Source: Haberlea rhodopensis (lineage: Eukaryota; Streptophyta; Magnoliopsida; Lamiales; Gesneriaceae). From it: DNA of 64,000 nucleotides. The notes beneath the pieces were generated by a model. It saw only the letters and a list, made by a program, of their open reading frames with translations. It did no database searches and was not told where the DNA came from. The position numbers and the translations under genes were made by a program. Location of the stretch: contig CAJQUN010001113.1 in the NCBI GenBank assembly GCA_907163345.1, positions 1-64,000 of the forward strand, given 5' to 3'. Positions 1 through 10,171 of this stretch are shown piece after piece; the stretch's first letter is position 1; every line of letters starts with the position of its first letter.

Positions 1-259
1 GCATTTCCGGAACCATTCTATTCTTGTTTCTAGTTTAATCTTTATTCTTTAGTTTAATCTAGCTTTAGTTATCAAAACTTCTTTTATCGTAGGCTAAATA
101 TAATTTTATTAATCTTATTTGGTACTTATACGTTAGTCCCTGTGGATTCGACAACCTGTACTTAATTTTCACTATACTAAAACTTGACAACCGTGCACTT
201 GCGGTAGAATCGCTTCAACCCATTCTTTGAAATATCTTTTGTTAAAAATAAAGCGGTCA
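1..259 (+). mobile_element. 3' part of an Athila-like family A LTR (left copy)
   Basis: The sequence matches the last part of the LTRs that end at 34181 and 40610, including the terminal CA. It is followed by ATTCC (260-264), the same 5-bp target duplication seen at the full element A. There is no primer-binding site after it, so it is the 3' LTR of the same insertion in the other duplicate copy. The rest lies left of the window. Confidence 0.9.
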
Positions 260-530
260 ATTCCTAAAACATAAAAATATATAGAAATCACTACAAAAAC
301 CACTCTAAAATCATAGTAAAATAAGTGTAAAAATCACACTTATAAACTCCCTCAAACTTAAACTTGATCGTCTTGAGCAAGAAATAAGATCCAAAAGTAG
401 AGTTCAATATGAAGATTCAAATGAACCATTCACAGTCAATCATGTAGCTCAGACATCTCACTCATAGACAACCAAGAGTCAATCAGAAAATTTAACAAGT
501 CGTGTTTTCTCCTAGATCAAGCAGCATGTC

Positions 531-2038
531 TTTTTACACTTATTTTAATATAAGATTAGGGGTGTTTTTGTAGTGATTCGTGGGAAATATTATGCGTTTT
601 GGTAAATATTTGTATATTTCAGGAATTCAGGTCCAAATGCATAAAAGTGGATGAATTAAGCTTAAAATGATGAAAAAAGACCAAACCGAACAAACATGGA
701 AGATGAGGGACGAAAGTGAAAAATCCTGAAAATCAGACTCACGATCGATTGGTATATATGGGCGATCGATCGCCGCATACCAGTGCACAACCGCGATCGA
801 TCGGTAAGGATCAGTGATCAATCGGCCCGAGGCAGAATCAACTCGCGATCGATCGGTAATTATTGGCGATCGATCGCCGCATATGAGATTTTGAAAATAA
901 AACAGAATAGTCTGGCAATCGATCGGCACCTTGTCGCGATCGATCGCCAGACCCGATAAACTCGAGATTTCCTTCCTTATCAAGTGATTTTGTGTCCAAA
1001 CTTGTGGGGACTCGCCCAACATTATTTAAGGGACAATTCAGACGAAATTGGGGACTCTTTGGCTCACTTTTGACCTACACAAGTAGCTTCCTTCATCAAT
1101 CATCCTCCCCAACAATCCATATACCACCAAACCATTGAAGAGGAGACGCGTTGGAAGAGACGGACGACAGAGCAATGCAAGGAGTCAACGCCTCTCGTTA
1201 TTTCCGTATTTCTAACTTTAGTTCTACATTTTTTTTATCAGATTATGATATTTAGTTTTGTTCAATACAATTTTATGCATTGTTATTTGATGGAAATAGT
1301 TGGCTAAGTTTGTTGTCAAGACTTAGGGGATCATTTGTATGAACCCATGATTTAATTTTTTTGAATGATTCTTGTTTATATAAATGCATAGATCATTGTT
1401 CTTCATGCTTTTAAGGGTTTGACCATCCTTGAATGATAATAAATACAATTGAGATCGAGAGATAAAATTGGAATTCGATATAGTGATGTATGCCATGGAT
1501 TTCAGACTGATATCGAGAGATAAAGTCAAATACATGTGTGATAGTGTATAGATAGATTCCAAAATCGAAGGCTAGAAAGTTTTTATAAATCAACTTACAA
1601 TATTAATTGTTCAATAAGGATACGAGAGTGGCTTATTGTTACGTTAATATTATATTTGTTATAGCCGGACCAAGATATAGCAAGTGAATTAGGAAAACTC
1701 GCCACCTTAGATTGTTTGAATTTAATTCTTAACTAATAGGCGAATTGTGGGGGATTACATAGGTGAACCAAAAGTCTTGATAATTGTTTCTTTTGATTAT
1801 ATTCTCATTCATCACTGTTTGCTTATGTTGATTTTGAGTTAATTTGTCACTTTAGTTTCTAAATCACAACCGTTTATCGTAGACTAAATATAGTAAAACT
1901 AGTGGAGTTTGGTAGTTATTTCCTAGTCCTCGTGGGTTCGACACTCATACTTATATTATCATTATACTAAAACTTGACACTGTGCACTTGCGGTAGAGAA
2001 TCGCTACACTGGAAATACTATTAAAATAATAGCGATCA
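531..2038 (+). mobile_element. Solo LTR of Athila-like family B (left copy)
   Basis: This sequence aligns with the 3' LTR at 5957-7335 and ends in the same terminal CA. It is flanked by ATGTC on both sides (526-530 and 2039-2043), a clean 5-bp target duplication, and no primer site or internal DNA follows. It is therefore a solo LTR left by LTR-LTR recombination. Its first bases correspond to position 12 or so of the full LTR, so the usual TGATAAG start is missing although the duplication is intact. A TATA-like box TATTTAA lies at 1023-1029, downstream of the palindrome array. Confidence 0.85.
742..946. promoter_or_regulatory. Array of four palindrome pairs (CGATCGATCG) in LTR B
   Basis: Eight copies or near-copies of the 10-bp palindrome CGATCGATCG start at 742/763, 794/815, 846/867 and 916/937. 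Spacing inside each pair is exactly 21 bp, and pairs repeat at 52, 52 and 70 bp. The deviations from the consensus are CpG to TpG or CpA changes, as expected from methyl-cytosine decay. The array ends 76 bp before a TATA-like box. A role as promoter-proximal binding sites is inferred, not shown. Confidence 0.7.
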
Positions 2039-2559
2039 ATGTCTCCAAATCAGAACGTGCATGTGTGCTATTGTCACTTTCAAGATTCATGCAATCTTCA
2101 TAGATCAAATCATGTTAGTTAATAAAAGTTAAGATTATCGTTGAGCACCCCATATGCCTATTTTCAAACACTTCTTCACTAATGTAGTCACTCCCTAGAT
2201 TTGGATCAAAAGGTCTTTTAAGCTTGTAATGTTAGACCTAGGTGTTGGCTTCAAAGAAAAGATAGGATAGCACAAAGAAGAGAGTATAATCATGTAATGT
2301 TCATAATTTAGCACAAATTTGAGCTTCTCTTCCTTTTCTTTTATAGCCTTGGTCATTTTGGGTCTTATTTAGATACTTTTTCTCAAGTCTCTTTCTATTC
2401 TCTTCTTTTCCCATTCATAAATTTTTCAACAATAAGCTCATCAAAATATAGCAATTCATGTGAATCTAATGAGATTCATTATAATCCCTTTAGGCAAGGA
2501 TAATATTTTTCAATTTAGGCTCAAAACAGGTGGGTATAATGAGTTTGCCAATCAATGTT

Positions 2560-2596
2560 GAATGGAGGCTAATAGTATGTTAAACATACACCATTC
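2560..2596 (-). other. 3' UTR hairpin of element B' (covarying family structure)
   Basis: On the minus strand GAATGG is followed by a 7-bp inverted repeat (GTATGTT / AACATAC) and closed by CCATTC. The same outer sequences surround different, still self-complementary stems in element A (38323-38360) and element C (58021-58058). The duplicate copy is at 42911-42947. Confidence 0.65.
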
Positions 2597-3146
2597 TTTT
2601 TCAGTTAAGCTCAAAAGTGGACACTGGTGATTGATGTATACATGGTAAGCTTTAAAGGCTCAAACATATCAAAGATCTCCTAGATCATCTCCAAATCAAG
2701 TTGATGACTATAAAATTTCGCCTTGAAGTGTCATAATCAAATAGGTTCTAACGTACTCTAAGATACTAAAAAACAGTTCATCAAGTTCACAAAGATTTTC
2801 ACTACTCCAAATGCAATTCACAACATTATGACTCAAAGGTGCTAAAAATTTTCCTCATCTTTGACAGCTAACTCAAAACAAGATATTCACAAACAAGTCT
2901 TACAATCATCAAAAATCAAGTTGACATGCATAGTGAGATTAATATCATCATGGAATATAGACCACTACTATGATTCATTCTTTTCTCACTAATTGAACTC
3001 ATTTTCAAGAAATTTTTTGTTGGTGCTCAAAGAACGATACAATTCCAAAGAAAAAAACATGACTTAGTAATGTACTCCCCCAAACTTAATTCATGCATTG
3101 TTCTCAATGTAATCATCATGGAAAATAAGACAAAACCGTTACCTTT

Positions 3147-3172
3147 GACGACGACCATCAGTGATCGTCGTC
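3147..3172 (-). other. Hairpin with stop codon in the loop (end of B' extra ORF)
   Basis: On the minus strand 10-base arms GACGACGATC and GGTCGTCGTC surround a 6-base loop that holds the TGA ending a short reading frame finishing in Asp-Asp-Asp-His. One pair is G-U in RNA. Element A has the same arrangement with perfect arms (37696-37721). The identical duplicate is at 43498-43523. Confidence 0.65.
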
Positions 3173-3318
3173 CAATTCCTCGCCAGCTCGTGGGGTATGT
3201 TGTTGGAAAACATGACAGCACACATGGAGTAGCTCACCAAAATCAAAAGCAAAAGCAAAAAGCAAACTAAAACAGAATTCAAAAACAGAGAACGGATAAG
3301 AAAGAGTTCTTGATTTAT

Positions 3319-3334
3319 AGTCCCAAGCTGGACT
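3319..3334 (-). other. Post-pol hairpin of element B'
   Basis: The minus strand reads AGTCC, a 6-base loop and GGACT, followed by an AT-rich stretch. The same short hairpin and flank occur just after gag in element A (35670-35685). It marks the boundary between the pol region and the downstream extra ORF and shows that the pol deletions in A and B' have different extents. Confidence 0.55.
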
Positions 3335-3399
3335 TTTTACCAATTAAGATCAAGTGCCGCAGGGGGCACTGGGGGATGATTTTCCATCATCCACATGGT

Positions 3400-3600
3400 A
3401 ATGTCGTAACCACTTCTCTTTTACCGTGAACAGTGCCCCATTGTCATCTATAAATTGATAGTGCTGCATGGTAGAACCTCGACCACTTTGAAAGGTCCAG
3501 CCCATGGTGAGTCTGTCTTCCATGGAAATAGTCGCATCTTTTCTCTATTCATTAAAACCAAGTCTCCCTCACAGAATTTCCTCCTCTTTGATGGGCATTT
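3400..3600 (-). pseudogene. Integrase C-terminal (GPY/F-like) remnant
   Basis: Minus-strand translation gives a broken stretch with a Gly-Asp-Leu-Val motif followed by Trp-Ala-Gly-Pro-Phe, which resembles the C-terminal GPY/F module of Ty3/gypsy integrases, and then a segment ending shortly before the post-pol hairpin. Several frame changes are needed to follow it. The catalytic integrase core, RNase H and reverse transcriptase are absent between this and the protease, so the deletion removed most of pol. The same remnant is in the right copy at about 43750-43950. Confidence 0.55.
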
Positions 3601-3815
3601 TATTTTGATGTAATCATCACTTTCTTCTCCTTCTTCTTGTCATTGGTCTCATCCACTTTGTTCCAAAAATTTTCTTCCAGCTTCTCCTTGCAATCACCTA
3701 GCACCATATCAAAGGGAAGAGTATCAATCACATTAACTTTAGAGAGTTTGAAACATCTTGAAAGTGATTTGATCCTCTCCTACACGGAGGATCAACTTCC
3801 CCTCTTGAACATCAA

Positions 3816-4098
3816 TTAGTGCCTTCCCATTGCTAGGACTGGTCTTCCTAGGATCAATGGCATATCATGATCATCCTTCATGTCCAGCACTATAAAATCC
3901 ACCGAAACGGTGAATTTATCGACTTTGATTGGCACATCCTCAACTATCCCTTGAGGGCACTTGATTGACTTGTCCACCATCTGCAGTGAAACGTTGACTA
4001 GCTTTAGCTCTTTTAAGCCCAGCTTCCTGTAAATAGACGAAGGCCTCAGATTTACACTTGCACCCAAATCACATACAGATATATGAAAAGACATGTAA
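3816..4098 (-). pseudogene. Retropepsin-like protease domain of element B', cut by Sirevirus insertion
   Basis: The 92-codon minus-strand frame has the active-site motif Cys-Asp-Leu-Gly-Ala-Ser typical of Athila-like aspartic proteases, followed by the Leu-Gly-Arg-Pro strand near its end. It cuts the Gag-Pol polyprotein in intact relatives. The upstream side is interrupted at 4099-4103 (TSD TTGAT) by the Sirevirus LTR. In the right copy the missing upstream part resumes at 63163. Downstream the frame runs into the pol deletion. Confidence 0.8.
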
Positions 4099-4103
4099 TT
4101 GAT

Positions 4104-5392
4104 TGTTGAGAAACGATTTCTAAGTTTTGGTGATTACAAACATCTAGCGGATGAAGACACCTACCGGATGAAGACACCTACTGGATGAAGACATCTACCG
4201 GGTAAAGGGTAAAGACATCTACCGGGTGAAGACATCTACCGGGTGAAGACATCTACCGGATGAAGACACCTACCGGATGAAGACACCTACTGGATGAACT
4301 CATCTACCGGGTGAAGACATCTACCGGATGAAGACACCTACCGAATGAAGACACCTACTAGATACAGATATCTACTGGACTGAGATACTCACTAGATAAA
4401 GACATCTACTGGAATAGACAACCACTGTATTATTACTCCACCGAATAAAGACTTCCACCGGATAAAGACATCTACTGCATGAAGTCTTTCATCAAGTCTA
4501 ACCAACATCTACTGAGCTAAAAAGTACGACTGAATACTGAAGTTACAAGACCAGTTGAAGTGAATCCAGCAGCGGATTGAAGACAAGTAAGTACAATTCC
4601 GTCTGACAAAGGTACAACAGAGCGACGAGCACTACGAAATTATCGCCACCAATTCCGTCAGATTGTAAGAGCCGTTGCTGAACAAAAATGGAAGGAAGAT
4701 AAAATGGAGAAGAAAACATATTCTACGATGAACCTTCCATACCAAGAAAGTTTACCGTTGGAAATAAAGTCTTTATAAATACAGATGCCGAATGAATGAA
4801 GAAAAGAGTTGAATCCACTGACAATCGATTATTCTATACATTCAAATAGAGAAATTTATCAAGTCATAATTATCTGAAGATTCAGCTAGAGCAAGGAACA
4901 CCTACTCGTATATCAAAGATCAAGTTAAACTGGTGTACTGCTCAAAGATCGTTCAAGAACACTCAAAGCGTACAAGTGTAATAGTCATTCACAGGAGTGT
5001 TAGATAGTTTACTTTGTAAACAAATCATATGCATTGTGTTGCTAAGAGTTTAGGCTAAGCTGTGTGAAAGCCTAAGAGGTTGTATACTGTAAAGTGTAAA
5101 CCAAAGTCTTCTAGTGTATCCTTCCTGCAAAGGAAGAAGGGGAGAAGTAGAAGCGTTGTGCTTTGAACTTCCAGAAACAATCTCTGTGTTCTTTACTTGC
5201 TTTTATTGTTTACTTTAGTTAACTCACAAGTGCAGCAGACGTTTTCCGCACTTCACTTAGTGTCTGCTGACTTGCTTATTTGATTGAGAAGCTACTGCAT
5301 CACTTAACAGTTGCAGTAATCAGCCAAAGATCAGAATTTGAGGGCAGTGTTTATTCAACCCCCCCTTCTAAACACGCCTCCGATCCCTAACA
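4104..5392 (+). mobile_element. 5' LTR of Sirevirus-type copia element D (left copy)
   Basis: The LTR starts TGTTGAG and ends CTAACA, matching 44455-45771 and 61844-63157. It is followed by a primer site TGGTATCAGAGC (5395-5406), complementary to the 3' end of initiator tRNA-Met. TTGAT lies immediately upstream. It is shorter than its duplicate, mainly because it has fewer 17-bp repeats near its start. Confidence 0.9.
4141..4370. repeat. 17-bp tandem repeats in the Sirevirus D LTR
   Basis: A degenerate unit of about 17 bp (GAAGACACCTACCGGAT and variants) is repeated head to tail near the start of the LTR. The three LTR copies in the window differ in unit number and order, so the array changes by slippage or unequal exchange. 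It lies in what should be U3, where such repeats can act as promoter elements; that role is not shown here. Confidence 0.85.
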
Positions 5393-5443
5393 AGTGGTAT
5401 CAGAGCAAGGTCTTCTCAATTCTTGAAATATATTAAAGTTCAA

Positions 5444-5538
5444 ATGGTATCATTCAGCAAGATCCCTATGTTCAAGAAGGATGAGTATGATGACTGGAGA
5501 ATCCGTATGCAAGCACATGTAAGTGCTCAAGATGATGA
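5444..5538 (+). pseudogene. First about 31 codons of Sirevirus D gag, truncated
   Basis: The frame begins 38 bp after the primer site and matches the gag start at 45822. It ends abruptly at 5538, where the sequence changes to the 3' UTR of an Athila-like element. Both sides share a short GAGAATCC-like sequence near the junction, consistent with a deletion or illegitimate join at microhomology, or with an assembly join. Confidence 0.8.
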
Positions 5539-7335
5539 GAATCCCTATCGTTTCTTTGAAGCCAACACCTAGGCCTAACATTACAAGCTTAAAAAGACCT
5601 ATTGATCCAAGTCTAGGGAGTGACTACATTAGTTGAGAAGTTGTTTGAAAATAGGACTATGGGGTGCTCAAGGATAATCTTAACTTTAATTTCCTAGCAT
5701 GATTTCATCTATGAAATTGCATGAAACTTGAAAGTGACAATAACACACACACACACGTTCTAAGTTGGAGACAAGTTGCTTGATCTATGAGAAAACACAA
5801 CTTGTTAAACTTTCTATTTGATTCTTGTTCGGCTGCAAGTGAGATGTCTGAGCTACATGACTGACTACGAATTGGTTTATTTGAGTCTTCAATATTGAAC
5901 TCTACTTTGTGATTTTAATTCTTGCTCGAGACGATCAAGTTTAAGTTTGGGGGAGTTGATAAGTGTGATTTTTACACTTATTTTAATTTTAGATTAGGGT
6001 GTTTTTGTAGTGATTCCTGAGAAATATTACGCGTTTTGGTATATATTTGTATACTTCAGGAATCCAGGTCCAAATGCATAAAAGTGGATGAATTAAGCTT
6101 AAAATGATGAAAAAGAACCAAAGCGAGCAAACATGGAAGATGAGGGACGAAAGTGCAAAATCCAAAAAAATTAGACTTGCGATCGATCGCAATATTCGGG
6201 CGATCGATCGCCTCTCGGCAGAAGCAACTCGCGATCGATCGGTAATAATTGGCGATCGATCGCCCGGGTGAAGATTTTGAAAAAATAAAACAGAATAGTC
6301 TGGCGATCGATCGGCACATTGTCGCGATCGATCGCCATACCCGATAACTCGAGATTTCCTTCCTTATCAAGTGATTTTGTGTCCAAACTTGTGGGGACTC
6401 ATCCAACATTATTAAGGGACAATTCAGACGAAATGGTGGACTCTTTGGCTCACTTTTGACCTACACAAGCAGCCTCCTTCACCAATCATCCACTCCAACA
6501 ATCCATATACCACAAAACCATTGAAGAGAAGACGCATCGGAAGAGACAGGACAACGGAGCAACGCAAGGAGTCAACGCCTCTCGTTATTTCCGTATTTCT
6601 AACTTTAATTCGAAAGTTATGGGATCCTTTGTATGAACCCATGATTTAAATTGAATGTTTTTGATTGATTCTTATTTATCTAAGTGCATAGATCATTGTT
6701 CTTCATGCTTTTAAGGGTTTTGCCATCATTGAATGATAATAAATTACAATTGAGATCGAGAGATAAAATTGGAAATCGATATAGTGATTTATGTCGTGGA
6801 TTTCAGACTGATATCGAGAGATAAAGTCAAATACATGTGTGATAGCAATAGATTTACCAAAATCGAAGGCTAGAGGTTTTCATATATCAACTTACAATAT
6901 TAATTGTTCAATAAGGATACAAGAGTGGCTTATTGTTACATTAGTATTAGATTTGTTATAGCCCGACCCAGGTATAGCAAGTGAATTAGGAAAACTCGTC
7001 ACCTTAGATTGTTTGAATTAATTCTTAACTATAGGCGAATTGTGGGGGATTACATAGGTGAACCGAAAGTCTTGATAATTGTTTCTTTTGATTATATTCT
7101 CATTATTCAATGTTTGCTTAGGTTGATTTTGAGTTAATTTGTCACTTTAGTTTGATAATCATAACCATTTTTGTAGACTAAATATAGTTAAACTAGTGGA
7201 GTTTGGTAATTATTTCCTAGTCCTCGTGGGGTCGACAATCCGTACTTTTCATATCATTATACTAAAACTTGACACCGTGCACTTGCGGTAGAGAATCGCT
7301 ACACTGAAAATTACTGTTTAAAATAATAGTGATCA
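5539..7335 (+). mobile_element. 3' end of plus-strand Athila-like element B: 3' UTR, purine tract and LTR
   Basis: 5539-5956 is the last part of a long 3' UTR, recognisable as the plus-strand counterpart of B' internal DNA, ending in the purine tract TTTGGGGGAG. The LTR (5957-7335, 1379 bp) starts TGATAAG and ends TGATCA. It is followed by GAGAT and then by chromovirus LTR sequence that is continuous in the intact copy at 27577, so this element was inserted into that LTR. Everything upstream of 5539 is missing. Confidence 0.85.
6180..6334. promoter_or_regulatory. Array of three palindrome pairs in LTR B
   Basis: Perfect CGATCGATCG copies start at 6180/6201, 6232/6253 and 6304/6325. Each pair is spaced 21 bp, and pairs repeat at 52 and 72 bp. 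Compared with the solo LTR at 531-2038 one whole pair is absent, so copy number varies by complete pair units. Confidence 0.7.
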
Positions 7336-8174
7336 GAGATGCCGTAGGGACGAGTGTGCTTACGTCGCCCAGACACGAGGGATGATGGACCGCCGATGAC
7401 TCTATTGTGAGAGATGTCGTAGCGATGAGCGAGTCGACGTCCTGCTCGAGCTTGATTTTGATTGATGATACCTTTCTTTGGACTCCGATATTCTGGTATC
7501 TTGAGATATTTGATAGCTATTCCTTGGATTCCGGACTTTTGATATCCCGAGATGATTTGTACCTTTCATGCATCGCATTACATTGCATTGCATTGCATTA
7601 CATCATATATCACATTTTATAGATACATGTTGTAATTACTTGATAGTTTCATATTGGGATTAGGCTCACCCCCGTAGGGGGCTGTTGTTGTCTTTGTGTG
7701 TGGGCAATGGTAGGTATTACAGGTAACCAGGATCCAAAAGAGAGAATGCTCGCTGGAAGTCTTACCTGAGGTTGTTTTCTTTTGTCTATCCCAGTCGTAC
7801 GATCGTTAAGTATATCAGGGTGTGTCCTGGATAGTATAACTATGTAAATGGAGTTTATGTCAGTCTAGTCTTGAGTATTGGAGAATATTTGATGTTTCTT
7901 TACTGCTGATGGTATTATGTACATATTATGAGTATGAAATGTGTGTTGGAGACTTATTGTGCATGCTATGGTATGCTGTAAATATTTTTAGTACGAATTA
8001 TGTGTTGGGTGCCTATGATGCATGCTATGGTATTATGTATTTACTTACTACACTGGGATATGATTATTGTACTTTTCATTTTTTTTGGTATGTCCCTCGT
8101 GTGGGGAGGTCATGACGAAATTTTTAGAGCCACTCTTTGGCAGGACTTTACTTGATTAGGAACGGGTCCTCACA
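7336..8174 (+). mobile_element. 3' part of chromovirus G 5' LTR
   Basis: It matches 27577-28461, ending TCCTCACA. The PBS TGGTATCAGAGC follows at 8177-8188. A short imperfect duplication (GAGATG-CGTAG-GATGAG) occurs near its start in both LTRs. The two LTRs differ at many positions, in keeping with an old insertion. Confidence 0.85.
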
Positions 8175-10171
8175 GTTGGTATCAGAGCATAAACTGGGAA
8201 TGCTCTACTTTTGAGTCTTGTGTACACTTTGAATAGGCACGAATGAACATGTGTGTATGTGGTTGAACCTTATTTGATCTATTTGGTCTTACATGTTTTG
8301 GAGTGAAATAGTTGATGCTGATATGTGTTTTATATTTGAGTATGCTTAGTCGTGTCGTATTGATATTGACCTCGATATCGATACATTACTGTATATGTTT
8401 GATAAAACTTAGTAGGGAAAGAGTTTACACTCGAACACCTACAAAACCTATTCTTATTGAACGAATACTGCATTAGATTGAATAAATGAAGAACATGCAT
8501 TTCAAATGAGACATTCAAACTCTTTTATGAAATTTTAATAAGTATGAGGTCATTGAGCAATGAAGTTTCTCTAGAACCTGTTGAGAAGAACATTATCGAT
8601 TGAATTATGAGATAAGTGAAATTAGAGTCCTTGAATGCGATTGCGATATCTCTAGGACATAGAGCCATTTTGATTTCGGCATTCCATTGCTGGAAAAGAA
8701 TGAGATATGACTATGACAATTGAGTTAAAGATATGCCAGTTTTACAAAAAGTAAAAAGAATAAATGAACTAATGAATATGTTATATGAAAACATAGTTAG
8801 TTACTAGTTTTGATAACATGGAATATATGTGCGATATTGTCACCAAGATTGATTTGTATAAAAACATCATGAGGTGTTGAGAAAATGCGATTATGTAAGA
8901 TTTAGATCGAGAAATTTTGGGAAGTTTTATCCTTAGGATGAATTCCCATGTATCTCAAAATTGTGAAATGAAATTTAAATGAATGGCTATTTTGATGCAT
9001 GATTGAACCTACAGAAGATGATGTTCATTAAATAGTTCGATGTTAATTGATTAATATGAATATGTGAATTTTAGGACAGGATGTTAAATCGAAATTTCTT
9101 CTGTGTTGGGATACTTCATATTTTGACTGAGATGAAGTAATAAAGGATTGATCTCTTAAGTTGTTATGTGTTAATAATATAGATGAAACACAAATGATGT
9201 GACTCATCAACATACATAATAAGAGAATGTATAGATTGTACATCCTGACATGATTTGAACAATGCGCATAAATAATTAAATAAATGCTAAGAATGGTTCA
9301 ATATATTTGAAAACCATTAATGAACGGGTTTAATACGAACCTTACATAAAAGTACTATAGAATCTGTTTCAAGCAAAGCTGGACTTTCTGAAAATGTAGA
9401 AATGGTACGAACCCAGACCTGGAGATCGCACGACAGTAGTGTTGAACACTGAACTTGTGCTCGGAGCTATCATGGATATCATGTTAACTGAAGTGATATG
9501 TTTGGGTATATTAAAGGATAGAAGTTGCATGGACCCAAATATTATCTCGGAATAGACTCCGTGCATTTGTGATAAAGTTTTGAGAAGATTCTAGAACTGG
9601 TAAAACTATTGAAGATACTTCCAATGCGATTTGTAAGCATATCGATATAGAGACTTTGACTCGGTATTGAATGTAGAACTGAAATAATTGTCTTATGTTA
9701 AGGTTTTACCTGATTCATTATCTTAGGACGATTTTGTACGTTTACTAAAAGATCTGCATTCTGAATCGTATCAGGTGTCAATCCAAAGCCACGAGCTGCT
9801 TATAATCTATCTTGTGTACTCGACATATGATTATGTCATACGAGTATTCTAATTCTTGATATTTTATTGAACTCAATGACTCGAAGCTTTTGACAAGTTC
9901 TAATCGAATGGTAATTACTCCTATTCGTATTCTCTTAGTCTTTCACGATGAAAATAGGTTGTGTTGAATATCCGAAAAAGATTCCTTACGTGAAATATTT
10001 CTGATCAATATGTCCACCCTGAATGTGGATTGCACAGGATGATAATCTTTCTGTCATGTAATTTAGCGGGATTGACCTTTCCCATCGATAGTGAAGAATA
10101 TGAAAGTATCTCATCTCTTATGCGATTAACTCAAGCGAGTCAGATATCCCTCTGACCAGACAAGCGTAACT
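8175..10171 (+). pseudogene. Degenerate 5' internal region of chromovirus G (expected gag-protease)
   Basis: By position this should hold gag, protease and the start of reverse transcriptase. I could not recognise a domain in any frame; only short open stretches remain. The sequence is AT-rich with scattered TGA and TAA stops. It ends at the TGTTGGG start of the copia E cluster, with TAACT just before it. Confidence 0.5.

Larger units (their letters stand above)
265..4098 (-). mobile_element. Minus-strand Athila-like element B' (left duplicate copy), partial
   Basis: Read on the minus strand this is the 3' half of a Ty3/gypsy element: retropepsin (4098-3816), a damaged integrase tail (about 3600-3400), a post-pol hairpin (3334-3319), the end of an extra ORF with its stop-codon hairpin (3172-3147), a long 3' UTR, a purine tract and the first 81 bp of its LTR (345-265). 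A solo LTR (531-2038) interrupts the 3' UTR. No reverse transcriptase or RNase H is present, so pol was lost by internal deletion. The element continues on the right duplicate at 40616-44449 and 63163 onward. Confidence 0.85.
1..5538. repeat. Segmental duplication, left copy (direct repeat of 40350-45916)
   Basis: This block matches 40350-45916 almost base for base by eye, in the same orientation, with scattered single-base changes and a roughly 30-bp length difference that lies mainly in the tandem repeats of the Sirevirus LTR. It contains the same series of insertions: end of an A-type LTR, TSD ATTCC, start of the B' LTR, solo LTR B with TSD ATGTC, B' internal DNA, TSD TTGAT, Sirevirus 5' LTR and the start of its gag. 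Homology stops after 5538. The left edge runs off the window, so the true length is unknown. It could be a real duplication or an assembly duplicate. Confidence 0.93.

Noticed and set aside
627..1022. 131-codon minus-strand frame in the solo LTR (and 40943-41374)
   Set aside because: It is antisense across the palindrome array, repeats Asp-Arg-Ser from CGATCGATCG, and is not conserved as a protein.
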